Assembly: GCA_009783775.1 (NCBI GenBank)
Contig: WRCT01000022.1
Span: 1 to 16,695, forward strand
Direction: 5' to 3'
Origin: Clostridiales bacterium
GTDB taxonomy: Bacteria; Bacillota; Clostridia; Christensenellales; CAG-138
DNA: 16,695 nucleotides
This document shows, piece by piece, positions 1-6,524 of the stretch (position 1 is the stretch's first letter; the number at the start of each line of letters is the position of its first letter). The position numbers were made by a program, and so were the translations under genes. The notes beneath the pieces are model-generated. The model was given only the letters and a program-made list of their open reading frames with translations. It was not told the DNA's origin and did not search any database.

Positions 1-52
1 AATGACGCGAATGACCGCGAACATCGCTCACGCGGGGCTGCGCCCGCCAACC

Positions 53-76
53 GTAGGGGCAAACTGTGTTCGCCCG
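53..76. repeat. Short hairpin of the GTAGGGGC...GCCC type
   Basis: A GTAGGGGC sequence at 53-60 is followed by AAC/GTT and GCCC (72-75), giving a 4+3 bp stem with one mismatch. It has no T-run, so it is not an obvious terminator. The ackA terminator at 11287-11308 starts with the same GTAGGGGC, so this may be a small dispersed palindrome. The rest of 1-87 holds nothing I can name; another short GC-rich hairpin lies at 31-46. Confidence 0.35.
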
Positions 77-87
77 CGCAAAACCGC

Positions 88-116
88 TTGCTTTTTTGCT
101 GTATTAGGACTATATT
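88..116 (+). promoter_or_regulatory. Sigma-A-like promoter of the cohesin-like gene
   Basis: TTGCTT at 88-93 and TATATT at 111-116 are separated by exactly 17 bases, 33 bases before the start codon at 150. The surrounding stretch is AT-rich compared with the flanks. Confidence 0.6.
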
Positions 117-149
117 AAAAGTATAAAGAATCATAGGGCGGTTTGTGTA

Positions 150-1427
150 ATGAAAAAGTATCTGTCAATCTTGATAATTTTTGCTCTGGCGCTCGCGCTT
201 GCGCCGGGTGCTGTCGTAACCGAGGAGACAACCAATACCTACACCATTGTGGCGCCGATAGTCAATTCCGATGGCAATATGATCACACAGAGCGGCAGGG
301 ATTATCTTGTCTATCAGATAAAAATAGAGGGCTTTGATCCGGCCACGACCAATTTCTTGGCGTTTAATTTTGCCTTACAGTTTGATAATACAAAACTGAG
401 GATCAACCAGGAGACCGTCTTTGATCCCGAATCACAGGAAAATGAAACGCGATATATGCTCTATCCCAACTTTTCCACTGCCAACAACGCAAGAATCCTG
501 CACAATGTGGTTGCGGATTTTTCTTGGGTTTCCACTTTTAGCCGCGTTTTGATCGCGGGCGCCTTTGCCGGAAGAGCTGTTCCTTTGGCTGCGCCGCCGA
601 CCGGCACGGGCGCGGGCGCTGACGTTCTGCTCACCATCTGTTTTGAGATCTTGGGCGCGCCCGCCGCGGGAACTGAAATCCCGCTCACCTTTACCAAAGC
701 GGACCTGACCGTTGCGGGCTTGGGTCCGACATATACCGAGATCAAACCGGCCCTCTATACAGTCGGCACCAGGGACGGCGCCATTATCATCGGCGAGGGA
801 ACGGGGCCAAAGAGCACCTGGGCGCCGCCGGCGCAACCTGCGTCGGATCCCACCCCCGCCCCCACGCAGGGGCCAAACTACACACAGCTGCAAAACCTGT
901 ACAACAGATGGAAGGACATAACCCCCATCGTTGTTCACGCCGCCGATGGCGAGGCGCTGGCAGGCATCGCCTATGTGACGGCTCGGGCTGACAAAAGAGC
1001 GTTTGACGCGGCGCTGGCCGACGCGAAGGAAATGCTGGAAAAGAGGAACGCGGCAAATCAAGCCGCCATTGACGTGGTATACAACGCTCTGTTTGACGCC
1101 GCTTCAAAAATCAATTGGGTAGCGGATAAGGCCAGGCTGGCGGAGGCGATTGCGTACGCGCAGGAGTATATAGACTATGAGCAGGAATATGCGTTCGGTG
1201 TGTCCGAAAATCTTCAAAAAAAACGGATGGACGCGATCGATAACGCCTGGAAAGTATACAACGACCCCAACGCTACGCCGGAGCAGATAAACGCCGCCAT
1301 CAATATGTTGGATGCCCTCGCAAAGACCGGCGAGTCCGGGACAATCTTTGTGTTAGCAAGTGCCCTGGCGTTGGCCCTTGCCGGCCTTGCTTGCGTGATG
1401 ATCCGCCGGCGGCGATATGCTTTGTAG
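150..1427 (+). CDS. Secreted cohesin-like and FIVAR-like surface protein
   Basis: 425 residues. Residues 1-22 are a signal peptide (MKK, then a Leu/Ala/Ile run). Residues about 28-205 resemble a cohesin-type beta-sandwich: an FNFALQFDNTKL strand pair, later a LLTICFEILGAPAAGTEIPL segment, the pattern of bacterial cohesin modules. A Pro-rich linker (about 225-245) leads to an all-helical stretch (245-395) rich in Ala, Asn and Asp that looks like FIVAR repeats (NAANQAAIDVVYNALFDA; DPNATPEQINAAINMLDAL). The C-terminus is a membrane helix followed by RRRR, as in a tail anchor, but no LPXTG sortase motif is visible. Inferred role: a protein displayed on the cell surface that binds another protein or a glycan. 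The N-terminal fold and C-terminal anchor are well supported; the ligand is unknown. No dockerin is seen in the window. The Shine-Dalgarno (SD) sequence is weak (AGGGCGG, far from the ATG). DUF4342 follows after 33 bases in the same direction. Confidence 0.7.
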   Translation: MKKYLSILIIFALALALAPGAVVTEETTNTYTIVAPIVNSDGNMITQSGRDYLVYQIKIEGFDPATTNFLAFNFALQFDNTKLRINQETVFDPESQENETRYMLYPNFSTANNARILHNVVADFSWVSTFSRVLIAGAFAGRAVPLAAPPTGTGAGADVLLTICFEILGAPAAGTEIPLTFTKADLTVAGLGPTYTEIKPALYTVGTRDGAIIIGEGTGPKSTWAPPAQPASDPTPAPTQGPNYTQLQNLYNRWKDITPIVVHAADGEALAGIAYVTARADKRAFDAALADAKEMLEKRNAANQAAIDVVYNALFDAASKINWVADKARLAEAIAYAQEYIDYEQEYAFGVSENLQKKRMDAIDNAWKVYNDPNATPEQINAAINMLDALAKTGESGTIFVLASALALALAGLACVMIRRRRYAL

Positions 1428-1460
1428 AATAACACAATACAACCAAAGAGCGAGAAGGGT

Positions 1461-1718
1461 ATGAACGAGAAAAAGACAACAGAAGAATTTCGGGTGAGCG
1501 GGGAGGAACTGCTTTCCAAGGTGAAGGAAATCATCCGCGCCGGAAATGTAAGAAAGATTATCATCAAGGACAAGTCCGGCAAAGAGATGATCTCGATCCC
1601 CGTGACGGCGGGCGTGGTGATCGCGGTACTCGCGCCCGTGCTCGCGGCAGTCGGCGCGATCGCGGCGCTTGTCACAGAATGCACGATCGTGGTGGAGCGG
1701 GACGCGGAGGGGGGTTAA
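1461..1718 (+). CDS. DUF4342 family small protein
   Basis: 85 residues. The N-terminal half (TTEEFRVSGEELLSKVKEII, then NVRKIIIKDKSGKEMISIPV) and the hydrophobic Gly/Ala/Val segment (about 53-75) with TECTIVVER at the end match the DUF4342 pattern: a short ubiquitin-associated-like helical region, then a membrane-prone segment. The biochemical function is unknown. The ATG at 1461 has a weak AGAAGG directly upstream. It probably shares transcription with the cohesin-like gene, 33 bases away. The 3' half and 55 bases of downstream DNA are duplicated at 4612-4808. It converges on the lipoprotein gene ending at 1832; no convincing terminator is seen in the 113-base gap. Confidence 0.8.
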   Translation: MNEKKTTEEFRVSGEELLSKVKEIIRAGNVRKIIIKDKSGKEMISIPVTAGVVIAVLAPVLAAVGAIAALVTECTIVVERDAEGG

Positions 1719-1773
1719 GCAATTTTCAACCGCGAACCGCGCGAAGAGTGTCAAGAGGATGTGAGACAGGAGA
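1586..1773 (+). repeat. Direct repeat, copy 1 (DUF4342 3' end)
   Basis: This segment recurs in the same orientation at 4612-4808. Over the aligned coding part (1586-1718 against 4612-4744) I count 7 mismatches in 133 bases. The non-coding tail also matches, apart from a small insertion of about 9 bases in copy 2. The repeats are about 3.0 kb apart and flank the LRR and NAGPA lipoprotein genes. Confidence 0.9.
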
Positions 1774-1831
1774 ACTTGTCTGGCATTTAACAAAGGTTTT
1801 TAGGTAGTTTTCTTTCATGCGCAATTCTCCC

Positions 1832-3202
1832 CTAATACTCCTTGCCCGGCACGGGTCTGTTCAGCATGGCCCGCATCCAGTAGTAGCGCGGGTGCATTCG
1901 CCAGCCGTCGTTTGTTGAGCCCGCGTTGTTGAACGAAAACGCGCAGTCGGGCAGCGCCGCACGCAGGGCCTCCTGCTCCTTTTGGGGCACCGCTTTTTTT
2001 AACTGCCGGCAGACCCACAGCCTTTTCAGCCAGGCGCATTCATGCAAGGGACTGAGATCCGTTATCTCATTGAAGCCGATATTCAAATCCTCCAGCGCGG
2101 TCATCCGCGTAAAGACGGACGCGTCGGTGAGCTTGTTCATGAACACTTCCAGATAGGAGAGCCTGGGCAGTTCCGTAAGCGCCGTTATATCCGCGTCCCT
2201 CACCCTGTTGTCCGCGATAATCAGCATTTCCAGCTTCTGCAGCGGGCGCAGAAAATCCAGGGTGGTGACGGCATTGTGCCCGATGTCAATCGCGACCATA
2301 TCCCTGCACCAGCGAAGCGGTTCCAGATCCGCGCTGGTCAGCCGCGTGGGTATCCTGCCCCAGTACGCCAGCGCCTTTGTGGTGAAACAGGTGTCGTCCG
2401 TTTTGACGCGGTACACCGCATAGCGCAGTTGTACCGTCCAGACAAAGCGTATACTCAAAAACTCGTCCACCAGCTCGCCCAGCTGCGCGTCGGCAAGCCC
2501 CGTGTCGTCAATCTCCACACGCGTGAGCCGCGGAAAATATGGGAGCGCGGCCCGCAGCTCCTCCGTGTCCGTCAGGCGCGTTTTGTCCAGGTTGACGGTC
2601 TCGGCATCTGTGGAAAAAACCTTGCCGTACAGCGCGTAGTCCCAGACGAAAACAACGTCGGGCCGGGCGTCCGCCATGGCCCTGCAGGTCTCCTGCTCTT
2701 TAGGGGTTTCCCCCTGCTCCAAAACGCGGGCGGTTTTCAAGTCGGGCAGGTAGGGCAGCGCGGCCAGCAGCGCGTCTGCGTCCGCCGTTTCCACGTCTTG
2801 CGTGTCAGAGGGAAGGCTCTGTCCGCCAACGGACAAAATCCACTGAAAGCGGATGTGGGGAAAGTCGTCGCAAAGCGCGCGCGCCGCGGCGTCAGCCACC
2901 TTCGCTTTTTTAAGATCAACGCTTTGCAGGGCGGGTAAGAGGGACAGCTTGTCCCGAAAATCCTCCGCGTCAAAGGGACCTTCCCGCGCGATAAAGCTCT
3001 CCGCCGAAAAAAGAACTTCCTGCTCCCCAATCCGGATGGAAAGAATCTCGAGCGTGGGAGAGGGATCCGGTTCGGCCTGTTCGGTATCCGCAACCGAAGA
3101 CGGGGCGGGGGGCGCCTCGGGGCCCACGCAGGAAACCAGGAGAAACAGCGCGGCCAAGCCCAAAGCGGCCCAAAGGAGTATCGTTATTTTATTTCTTCTC
3201 AC
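1832..3202 (-). CDS. Leucine-rich-repeat lipoprotein
   Basis: 456 residues from a GTG start (3202) preceded by AGGGG. Lipobox LVSC with Cys25 predicts a membrane-anchored lipoprotein facing outward, followed by a Pro/Ser linker. The N-terminal two thirds contain three degenerate units, each ending in a P-x-(I/V)-x-F-x-W motif (FPHIRFQW, RPDVVFVW, FLSIRFVW) followed by a TD or SD segment. The C-terminal third carries LRRs of the internalin type (LEMLIIADNRV, LSYLEVFMNKL, LEDLNIGFNEI). LRRs of this kind bind proteins; the target is unknown. The last 50 residues (NDGWRMHPRYYWMRAML) look like a cap. It lies 24 bases after the NAGPA gene on the same strand, probably one operon from the promoter at 4481-4509. 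Confidence 0.75.
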   Translation of the reverse strand: MRRNKITILLWAALGLAALFLLVSCVGPEAPPAPSSVADTEQAEPDPSPTLEILSIRIGEQEVLFSAESFIAREGPFDAEDFRDKLSLLPALQSVDLKKAKVADAAARALCDDFPHIRFQWILSVGGQSLPSDTQDVETADADALLAALPYLPDLKTARVLEQGETPKEQETCRAMADARPDVVFVWDYALYGKVFSTDAETVNLDKTRLTDTEELRAALPYFPRLTRVEIDDTGLADAQLGELVDEFLSIRFVWTVQLRYAVYRVKTDDTCFTTKALAYWGRIPTRLTSADLEPLRWCRDMVAIDIGHNAVTTLDFLRPLQKLEMLIIADNRVRDADITALTELPRLSYLEVFMNKLTDASVFTRMTALEDLNIGFNEITDLSPLHECAWLKRLWVCRQLKKAVPQKEQEALRAALPDCAFSFNNAGSTNDGWRMHPRYYWMRAMLNRPVPGKEY

Positions 3203-3226
3203 TGTCCCCTGCGCCCTTCCTGTTCC

Positions 3227-4246
3227 CTAATCCGCCAGTGGCACATAGATGATATCATTGACGGGGCGGGTTCCGTTGTGCGCTCTATGTACCTTTCCGT
3301 TAAAATACATATGCGCCGTTGCGCCCCCGTCCAAATTGTAGGCGGACACGCAGCCGAGTTCCTGCATGAGCCTGGACAAGTCCGCCATCAGAATGCCGCT
3401 TGACTGCCGTGTACTGTAGAAAACCAATACAAAGCAATAGTGCCCCGGCTCATAATAACCGATTACCGCCCGTGAGCTTCGTTTGCCCGCTATGGTGCTG
3501 CAAAACTCCGTTTTGCTTGCACCGTTCTCGGAAAGCAATTCGGGGCCGAAACTCCAAACATGTAAGGGGTTTAGCGCAAGTATCTCCTGCACGTCAAAGG
3601 TGCCCGCTTCAAACGTGCGCAGGACCCCATCGGAAAACATCACGCCTATATCACGGGTTTTATGCTCCTTTGTCCGGAATATTTCCCCATTGCGCACCGA
3701 GAAGCCTTTATCCCGCCACGCGGTATAGTCGCCTGTAATCGCAATCGCGGCGCGGCTCGTCTCGGCCAGGTCTCTTACGCGCATTCTGCTGTCCAGGCTT
3801 CCTTTCGCCGTCGCGCAGCGCAAATCCGCAATGTTCTGTACGTATATATCCGCGAGAAGATAACTAACCTGATAGTCACTGATTTCGCCCGGCTGCCTGT
3901 GCACCTCAGAGAGGAAGACCGCGACTTCCCGCGTCCGGTACTCGTTCTCGGTCTGTATCACCTCGCCGTCTGTGAATACGTCGAAGCGGCCGCCGCAAAG
4001 CCCGCTGGGCGTGGGCTCGGGCGTAGGCGCGGGCGTGGGAAGGGGCGTCTTTTCCGGCGACGTTGGGGTTGCGAAGCCAATCGGCGTCTCCGCGGGCACG
4101 GACGGCCGGGCCATGGCAGGCAACGCATCGGCGTCTTTGCAGCTCGAAAAAAGAAGCAGCAGGGCGGCGCAGCCCAACAGCGCCGCAGCTGCCGAAACGG
4201 CTTTTTTCTTCTTTGCGGATATCTTGTCGCCCGCGTTATTCTTCAT
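3227..4246 (-). CDS. Phosphodiester glycosidase (NAGPA domain) lipoprotein
   Basis: 339 residues from the ATG at 4246. Start choice: a longer reading from GTG 4303 adds 19 residues that are out-of-frame sequence of the decayed gene upstream. From 4246 the protein begins with KKKK, a hydrophobic stretch and the lipobox LFSSC (Cys36). A Pro/Thr linker (PTPAPTPEPTP) follows. The C-terminal 200 residues have the NAGPA (DUF2233) hallmarks: AITGDYTAW, GVMFSDGVLRTF, AVIGYYEPG, AYNLDGGATAHMYFNG and a closing GTRPVNDIIYV. The family cleaves sugar phosphodiesters, such as N-acetylglucosamine-1-phosphodiesters, and is widespread in Gram-positive envelopes; the substrate here is not known. The TGA of the remnant lies 7 bases before this ATG, so the two were tandem paralogues. 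Confidence 0.85.
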   Translation of the reverse strand: MKNNAGDKISAKKKKAVSAAAALLGCAALLLLFSSCKDADALPAMARPSVPAETPIGFATPTSPEKTPLPTPAPTPEPTPSGLCGGRFDVFTDGEVIQTENEYRTREVAVFLSEVHRQPGEISDYQVSYLLADIYVQNIADLRCATAKGSLDSRMRVRDLAETSRAAIAITGDYTAWRDKGFSVRNGEIFRTKEHKTRDIGVMFSDGVLRTFEAGTFDVQEILALNPLHVWSFGPELLSENGASKTEFCSTIAGKRSSRAVIGYYEPGHYCFVLVFYSTRQSSGILMADLSRLMQELGCVSAYNLDGGATAHMYFNGKVHRAHNGTRPVNDIIYVPLAD

Positions 4247-4253
4247 TGTTCTC

Positions 4254-4414
4254 TCACGCTTGTCCCTCATAGCCCGGTAAACAGATAATATCGTTGATTT
4301 CACGCGGGCCCCTTGTCCCGTGAAATATATCGCAATTCAAAATAGCTGCGCCGTATGCCAGCCGTCCAGGTTATAGGCGGCGTCAACGCCCCGCCTCTGG
4401 TCTGCTCCCGATTT
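4254..4414 (-). pseudogene. Decayed C-terminus of a second NAGPA-domain gene
   Basis: Two frames on the minus strand encode NAGPA motifs. From 4414 to 4337 the reading is GADQRRGVDAAYNLDGWHTA followed by QLF and a TGA. After a frameshift, 4340 to 4254 reads HGTRGPREINDIICLPGYEG and ends in TGA. The motifs AYNLDG and GTRGPREINDII align with AYNLDGG and GTRPVNDII of the intact neighbour. An in-frame TAG lies just upstream (4415-4417), and the segment before AYNLDG is shorter than in the intact gene. I see no N-terminal part. Confidence 0.8.
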
Positions 4415-4480
4415 CTAGTCCGGTTTGAAAGTTAGGAACGACCGGTAATCGGCAGTGGTATCCTTGCTTGCATTGACTTC

Positions 4481-4509
4481 AGTTTACACATTTGAGGTTA
4501 GCCTGTCAA
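4481..4509 (-). promoter_or_regulatory. Sigma-A promoter of the NAGPA-LRR lipoprotein operon
   Basis: On the minus strand TTGACA (4509-4504) is followed, after exactly 17 bases, by TAAACT (4486-4481). The -35 box lies inside the left arm of the inverted repeat at 4497-4548. The promoter reads through the NAGPA remnant into the intact NAGPA gene about 235 bases downstream. Confidence 0.65.
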
Positions 4510-4548
4510 GGGCGGCGCAGCCGTTCAGCGTACCCTTGACAGGCTAAC
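4497..4548. repeat. Perfect 16-bp inverted repeat overlapping a promoter
   Basis: Arms GTTAGCCTGTCAAGGG (4497-4512) and its exact complement (4533-4548) flank a 20-base loop. No T-run follows on either strand, so it is not an intrinsic terminator. Each arm contains TTGACA on one strand, and the left one is the -35 box of the lipoprotein promoter. An operator or a remnant mobile-element end are both possible. Confidence 0.75.
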
Positions 4549-4600
4549 GAAAAGGGAGTGTCAAGGGGTGTAAAGGGGATAGTTTTGTGTACGCAGTCAA

Positions 4601-4744
4601 ATGCCGCAGATGATGATCTCGATCCCCGTGACGGCGGGCGTGGTGATCGCGGTACTCGCGCCCGTGCTCGCGGCAGTCGGCGCGATCTCGGCGCTTGTCA
4701 CGGAATGTACAATCGTGGTGGAGTGGGATGCGGAGGGGGATTAA
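4601..4744 (+). pseudogene. Truncated DUF4342 copy
   Basis: An ATG-led 47-residue reading reproduces the C-terminal half of the DUF4342 protein at 1461-1718 (ISIPVTAGVVIAVLAPVL, then TECTIVVEWDAEGD). The first 42 residues are missing. No SD precedes the ATG, and an in-frame TAG lies at 4580-4582. Of the seven base changes, four are silent. The two clear replacements are Ala to Ser and Arg to Trp; the last change replaces the terminal Gly by Asp. This pattern fits a copy that was once a working gene. Confidence 0.8.
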
Positions 4745-4808
4745 GCAATTTTTAACCGCGAACCGCGCGAAGATCGTCAAGAGTGTCAAGAGGATGTAAG
4801 ACAGGAGA
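4612..4808 (+). repeat. Direct repeat, copy 2
   Basis: Partner of 1586-1773, same orientation. The match begins abruptly at 4612 and ends near 4808. It carries a short internal duplication of the TGTCAAGAG-type sequence relative to copy 1. The rest of the 4247-4944 gap holds the NAGPA remnant, the promoter/inverted repeat and a terminator. I see nothing else in 4418-4480 or 4809-4876. Confidence 0.9.
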
Positions 4809-4876
4809 CCCGTCCTCTTGTCATCAAAGTGCTAAATGTCTACATCTACCTGTAACGATTTGACGTTTTCACGGCA

Positions 4877-4914
4877 AGAAAAAGGCATGGCTCTCTATTT
4901 TGAAAACCATGCCT
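4877..4914 (-). terminator. Intrinsic terminator of the Cys-rich lipoprotein gene
   Basis: On the minus strand AGGCATGG (4914-4907) pairs with CCATGCCT (4890-4883) across a 16-base loop, followed by a T-run (4883-4879). It lies 30 bases after the stop codon at 4945. Confidence 0.75.
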
Positions 4915-4944
4915 GAGCGATTAGCTATTGTCATTTATGTTAGC

Positions 4945-5724
4945 CTATTTTTTGCTCACTGTGCCCATAAAACAGAGGACATCCGATGCGGTCGTATCGT
5001 ACAGGTAGAGTTCCGCCTTGCCATCCGAATATACCACGATACGATAGGATGGTTCAAATGTTGTTTCTATCTCCTTCACTCCGCTGCCATCTTTGCCTAC
5101 TAGATAGTGTCTTCCAGCGACACGCCATGACAGCGGCTCTTTCGCTGATGCGCCGAATGAGGTTGCCAATAACGCTAGATCATCGTCATCATCCGCCGAC
5201 GGCGCGATGTCTTCCGGTTTATAAAGTTCAAAAGAAGTATCGCTGAGCGGACCTTTCCAGCCCATTTCATCAAAATATATTTTGCCTCCGCTTATCGCTA
5301 TCGCGCCTGAGGAATCCATTTCATTCGTCAGATAGCCTGTGCCCGCATATGTGCCTAGCATCGTATAGCCACCCTGTTTTGTGGCTGTAAAATTGAGCGT
5401 ATAGTTCTCAACGAAATAATCCGGCAGGTTTTTGTTTGGTGATGACGCCGTGGCATTCTCGAACACTATCGTCCAGTCGGCTTCGCCGCCGGGCAGTTTG
5501 CATTCACAATCTTCACTGTCGCCACATTCGACACATTCGCATTCCTCTTGGTTGCAGTTAGGGCAGCAAGGGCAAGGGTCATCATGGCCTGGCGTTCTGC
5601 TCGGCGTTTCTGCCGGTGGATTTGTTGCATTGCCGCTCGGTGGGGTACTGCCACCGCCGCAGGCGGCAAGGGTAAGCGCCAATATCAGTATTAGCGCGAT
5701 TGTTATAAGCCTCTTTGTGGTCAT
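4945..5724 (-). CDS. Lipoprotein with a nine-cysteine cluster
   Basis: 259 residues; ATG at 5724 with GGAGGA upstream. Lipobox LAAC gives Cys22, then a Gly/Ser/Pro/Thr-rich linker. Residues 51-75 contain nine cysteines in CxCC, CxxC, CxC and CxxC spacing with Asp/Glu between them (DPCPCCPNCNQEECECVECG). Residues about 83-259 look like a compact beta-rich domain with no family I recognise; it includes an acidic run (ADDDDD, about residue 185) and ends SDVLCFMGTVSKK. The cysteine block resembles a metallothionein-like or disulfide-bonded module; metal binding is inference. It is monocistronic: the tRNA-Leu lies upstream on the same strand with a likely terminator between, and its own terminator is downstream. 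Confidence 0.7.
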   Translation of the reverse strand: MTTKRLITIALILILALTLAACGGGSTPPSGNATNPPAETPSRTPGHDDPCPCCPNCNQEECECVECGDSEDCECKLPGGEADWTIVFENATASSPNKNLPDYFVENYTLNFTATKQGGYTMLGTYAGTGYLTNEMDSSGAIAISGGKIYFDEMGWKGPLSDTSFELYKPEDIAPSADDDDDLALLATSFGASAKEPLSWRVAGRHYLVGKDGSGVKEIETTFEPSYRIVVYSDGKAELYLYDTTASDVLCFMGTVSKK

Positions 5725-5845
5725 TAGATTTTTCCTCCCTCAAAACCAAACTCTCGGTTACTGGCAAAAGGAAAAGCCTCTATTCAGTAGCCGTAAATGC
5801 TATGACAAGGGGATTGTTCTTCTGTCTTACTTGTCATATTGGCGA

Positions 5846-5890
5846 TAAAAATGTTAAGCCCGCGACAAAATTTCTTTATGCCGCAGGCTT
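5846..5890 (-). terminator. Probable terminator after tRNA-Leu
   Basis: On the minus strand AAGCCTGCG (5890-5882) pairs with CGCGGGCTT (5864-5856), 9 bp with one G-U pair and a 17-base loop. AACATTTTT follows. It begins 11 bases after the tRNA 3' end. The T-run is offset by a few bases, so strength is uncertain. The remaining stretch to 5725 should hold the promoter of the lipoprotein gene, but I see no convincing one. Confidence 0.5.
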
Positions 5891-5900
5891 GACATTTGGG

Positions 5901-5987
5901 TGGTGCCGGTGGTGGGACTCGAACCCACACGCCATCGCTGGCAAAGGATTTTGAGTCCTCCTCGTCTGCCAATTCCAACACACCGGC
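5901..5987 (-). tRNA. tRNA-Leu (anticodon CAA)
   Basis: On the minus strand the acceptor GCCGGTG pairs with CACCGGC, with discriminator A and an encoded CCA (5903-5901). The anticodon stem-loop is GAGGA-CTCAAAA-TCCTT, with CAA as bases 34-36, reading UUG. The long variable arm is of the class II type expected for leucine, and the T arm is GTGGG-TTCGAGT-CCCAC. Confidence 0.95.
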
Positions 5988-6007
5988 TTACGAGATAGTT
6001 TAGCACA

Positions 6008-6035
6008 ATATTCATGCAAAAGGCAAGCAAAAAAT
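6008..6035 (-). promoter_or_regulatory. Possible promoter of tRNA-Leu
   Basis: On the minus strand a TTGCCT-like -35 is followed after about 18 bases by TGCTAAACT, an extended -10, roughly 12 bases before the tRNA 5' end. Positions are approximate. The rest of the 5988-6204 gap is AT-rich and holds no gene I can see. Confidence 0.4.
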
Positions 6036-6204
6036 TCTTCTGTGTTTTTCGCTGCAAATTACATTTATACAACATTTTTTCTTTCATTAAGCAAATGAAA
6101 CAGTAAAAACACCATTTTAGAGTATTTGATCGCGCTGGCGGCATTTTGCAATACGACGACGGATTATATTCCCGGCATAACAAATGAAAGAAAAAAGCAG
6201 GATT

Positions 6205-6230
6205 AAAAAAAGAGCTTTCGCTCTTTTTTT
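6205..6230 (-). terminator. Terminator of the rpsF-ssb-rpsR operon
   Basis: AGAGC (6211-6215) and GCTCT (6220-6224) form a stem with loop TTTC, flanked by seven A's and seven T's. It is therefore symmetrical and could stop transcription from both sides. It lies 27 bases after the rpsR stop. Confidence 0.85.
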
Positions 6231-6256
6231 ACGCTAATCGGTCAAATTACTTGGTT

Positions 6257-6502
6257 TTAACGCTCTGCGGCAAAGGGCAGCAGGGCCACAATGCGCGCGC
6301 GCTTGATGGCGATCGCCAGACCGCGCTGGTGCTTGGCGCATACGCCGGACATTCTGCGGGGCATGATCTTGCCGCTTTCAGTGACAAAACCCTGCAGCTT
6401 GCGCACGTCCTTATAGTCAATACTCGTGGCCTTATCCACGCAGAATTTGCATACCTTGCGTCTGCTCCGCTTGGGACGGGGACGCATTTTCATATCTTCC
6501 AT
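6257..6502 (-). CDS. rpsR: 30S ribosomal protein S18
   Basis: 81 residues with the S18 core (KVCKFCVDK, IDYKDVRKLQGFVTESGKI, PRRMSGVCAKHQRGLAIAIKRAR, ALLPF). S18 pairs with S6 on the platform of the small subunit. Cys18, Cys21, Cys55 and His58 form a CxxC/CxxH set, so this is the zinc-type (C+) version of S18; some bacteria keep a second, zinc-free copy for zinc starvation, and none is in this window. The start ATG at 6502 has GGAGG upstream, which supports it over internal Met4. It is the last gene of the operon, 22 bases after ssb. Confidence 0.97.
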   Translation of the reverse strand: MEDMKMRPRPKRSRRKVCKFCVDKATSIDYKDVRKLQGFVTESGKIMPRRMSGVCAKHQRGLAIAIKRARIVALLPFAAER

Positions 6503-6524
6503 GGGTTCCTCCTATATCATACTG

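Noticed and set aside
1764..1781. Terminator between DUF4342 and the LRR gene
   Set aside because: Only an AGACA/TGTCT stem with weak pairing and no adjacent T-run; too poor to call.
2042..2938. Long open frame on the plus strand opposite the LRR lipoprotein gene
   Set aside because: Its translation is Arg/Gly/Val/Gln-rich with no recognisable motif, as expected opposite a GC-rich gene. The minus-strand reading has a lipobox and LRRs.
4247..4303. N-terminal extension of the NAGPA lipoprotein from GTG 4303
   Set aside because: These 19 codons are the decayed paralogue read in another frame. Starting at 4246 gives a proper lipoprotein signal.
4497..4548. Intrinsic terminator or integron attC site
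   Set aside because: No T-run on either side, and the order of the core sequences is reversed relative to attC (GTTRRRY comes at the wrong end and does not fit the consensus).
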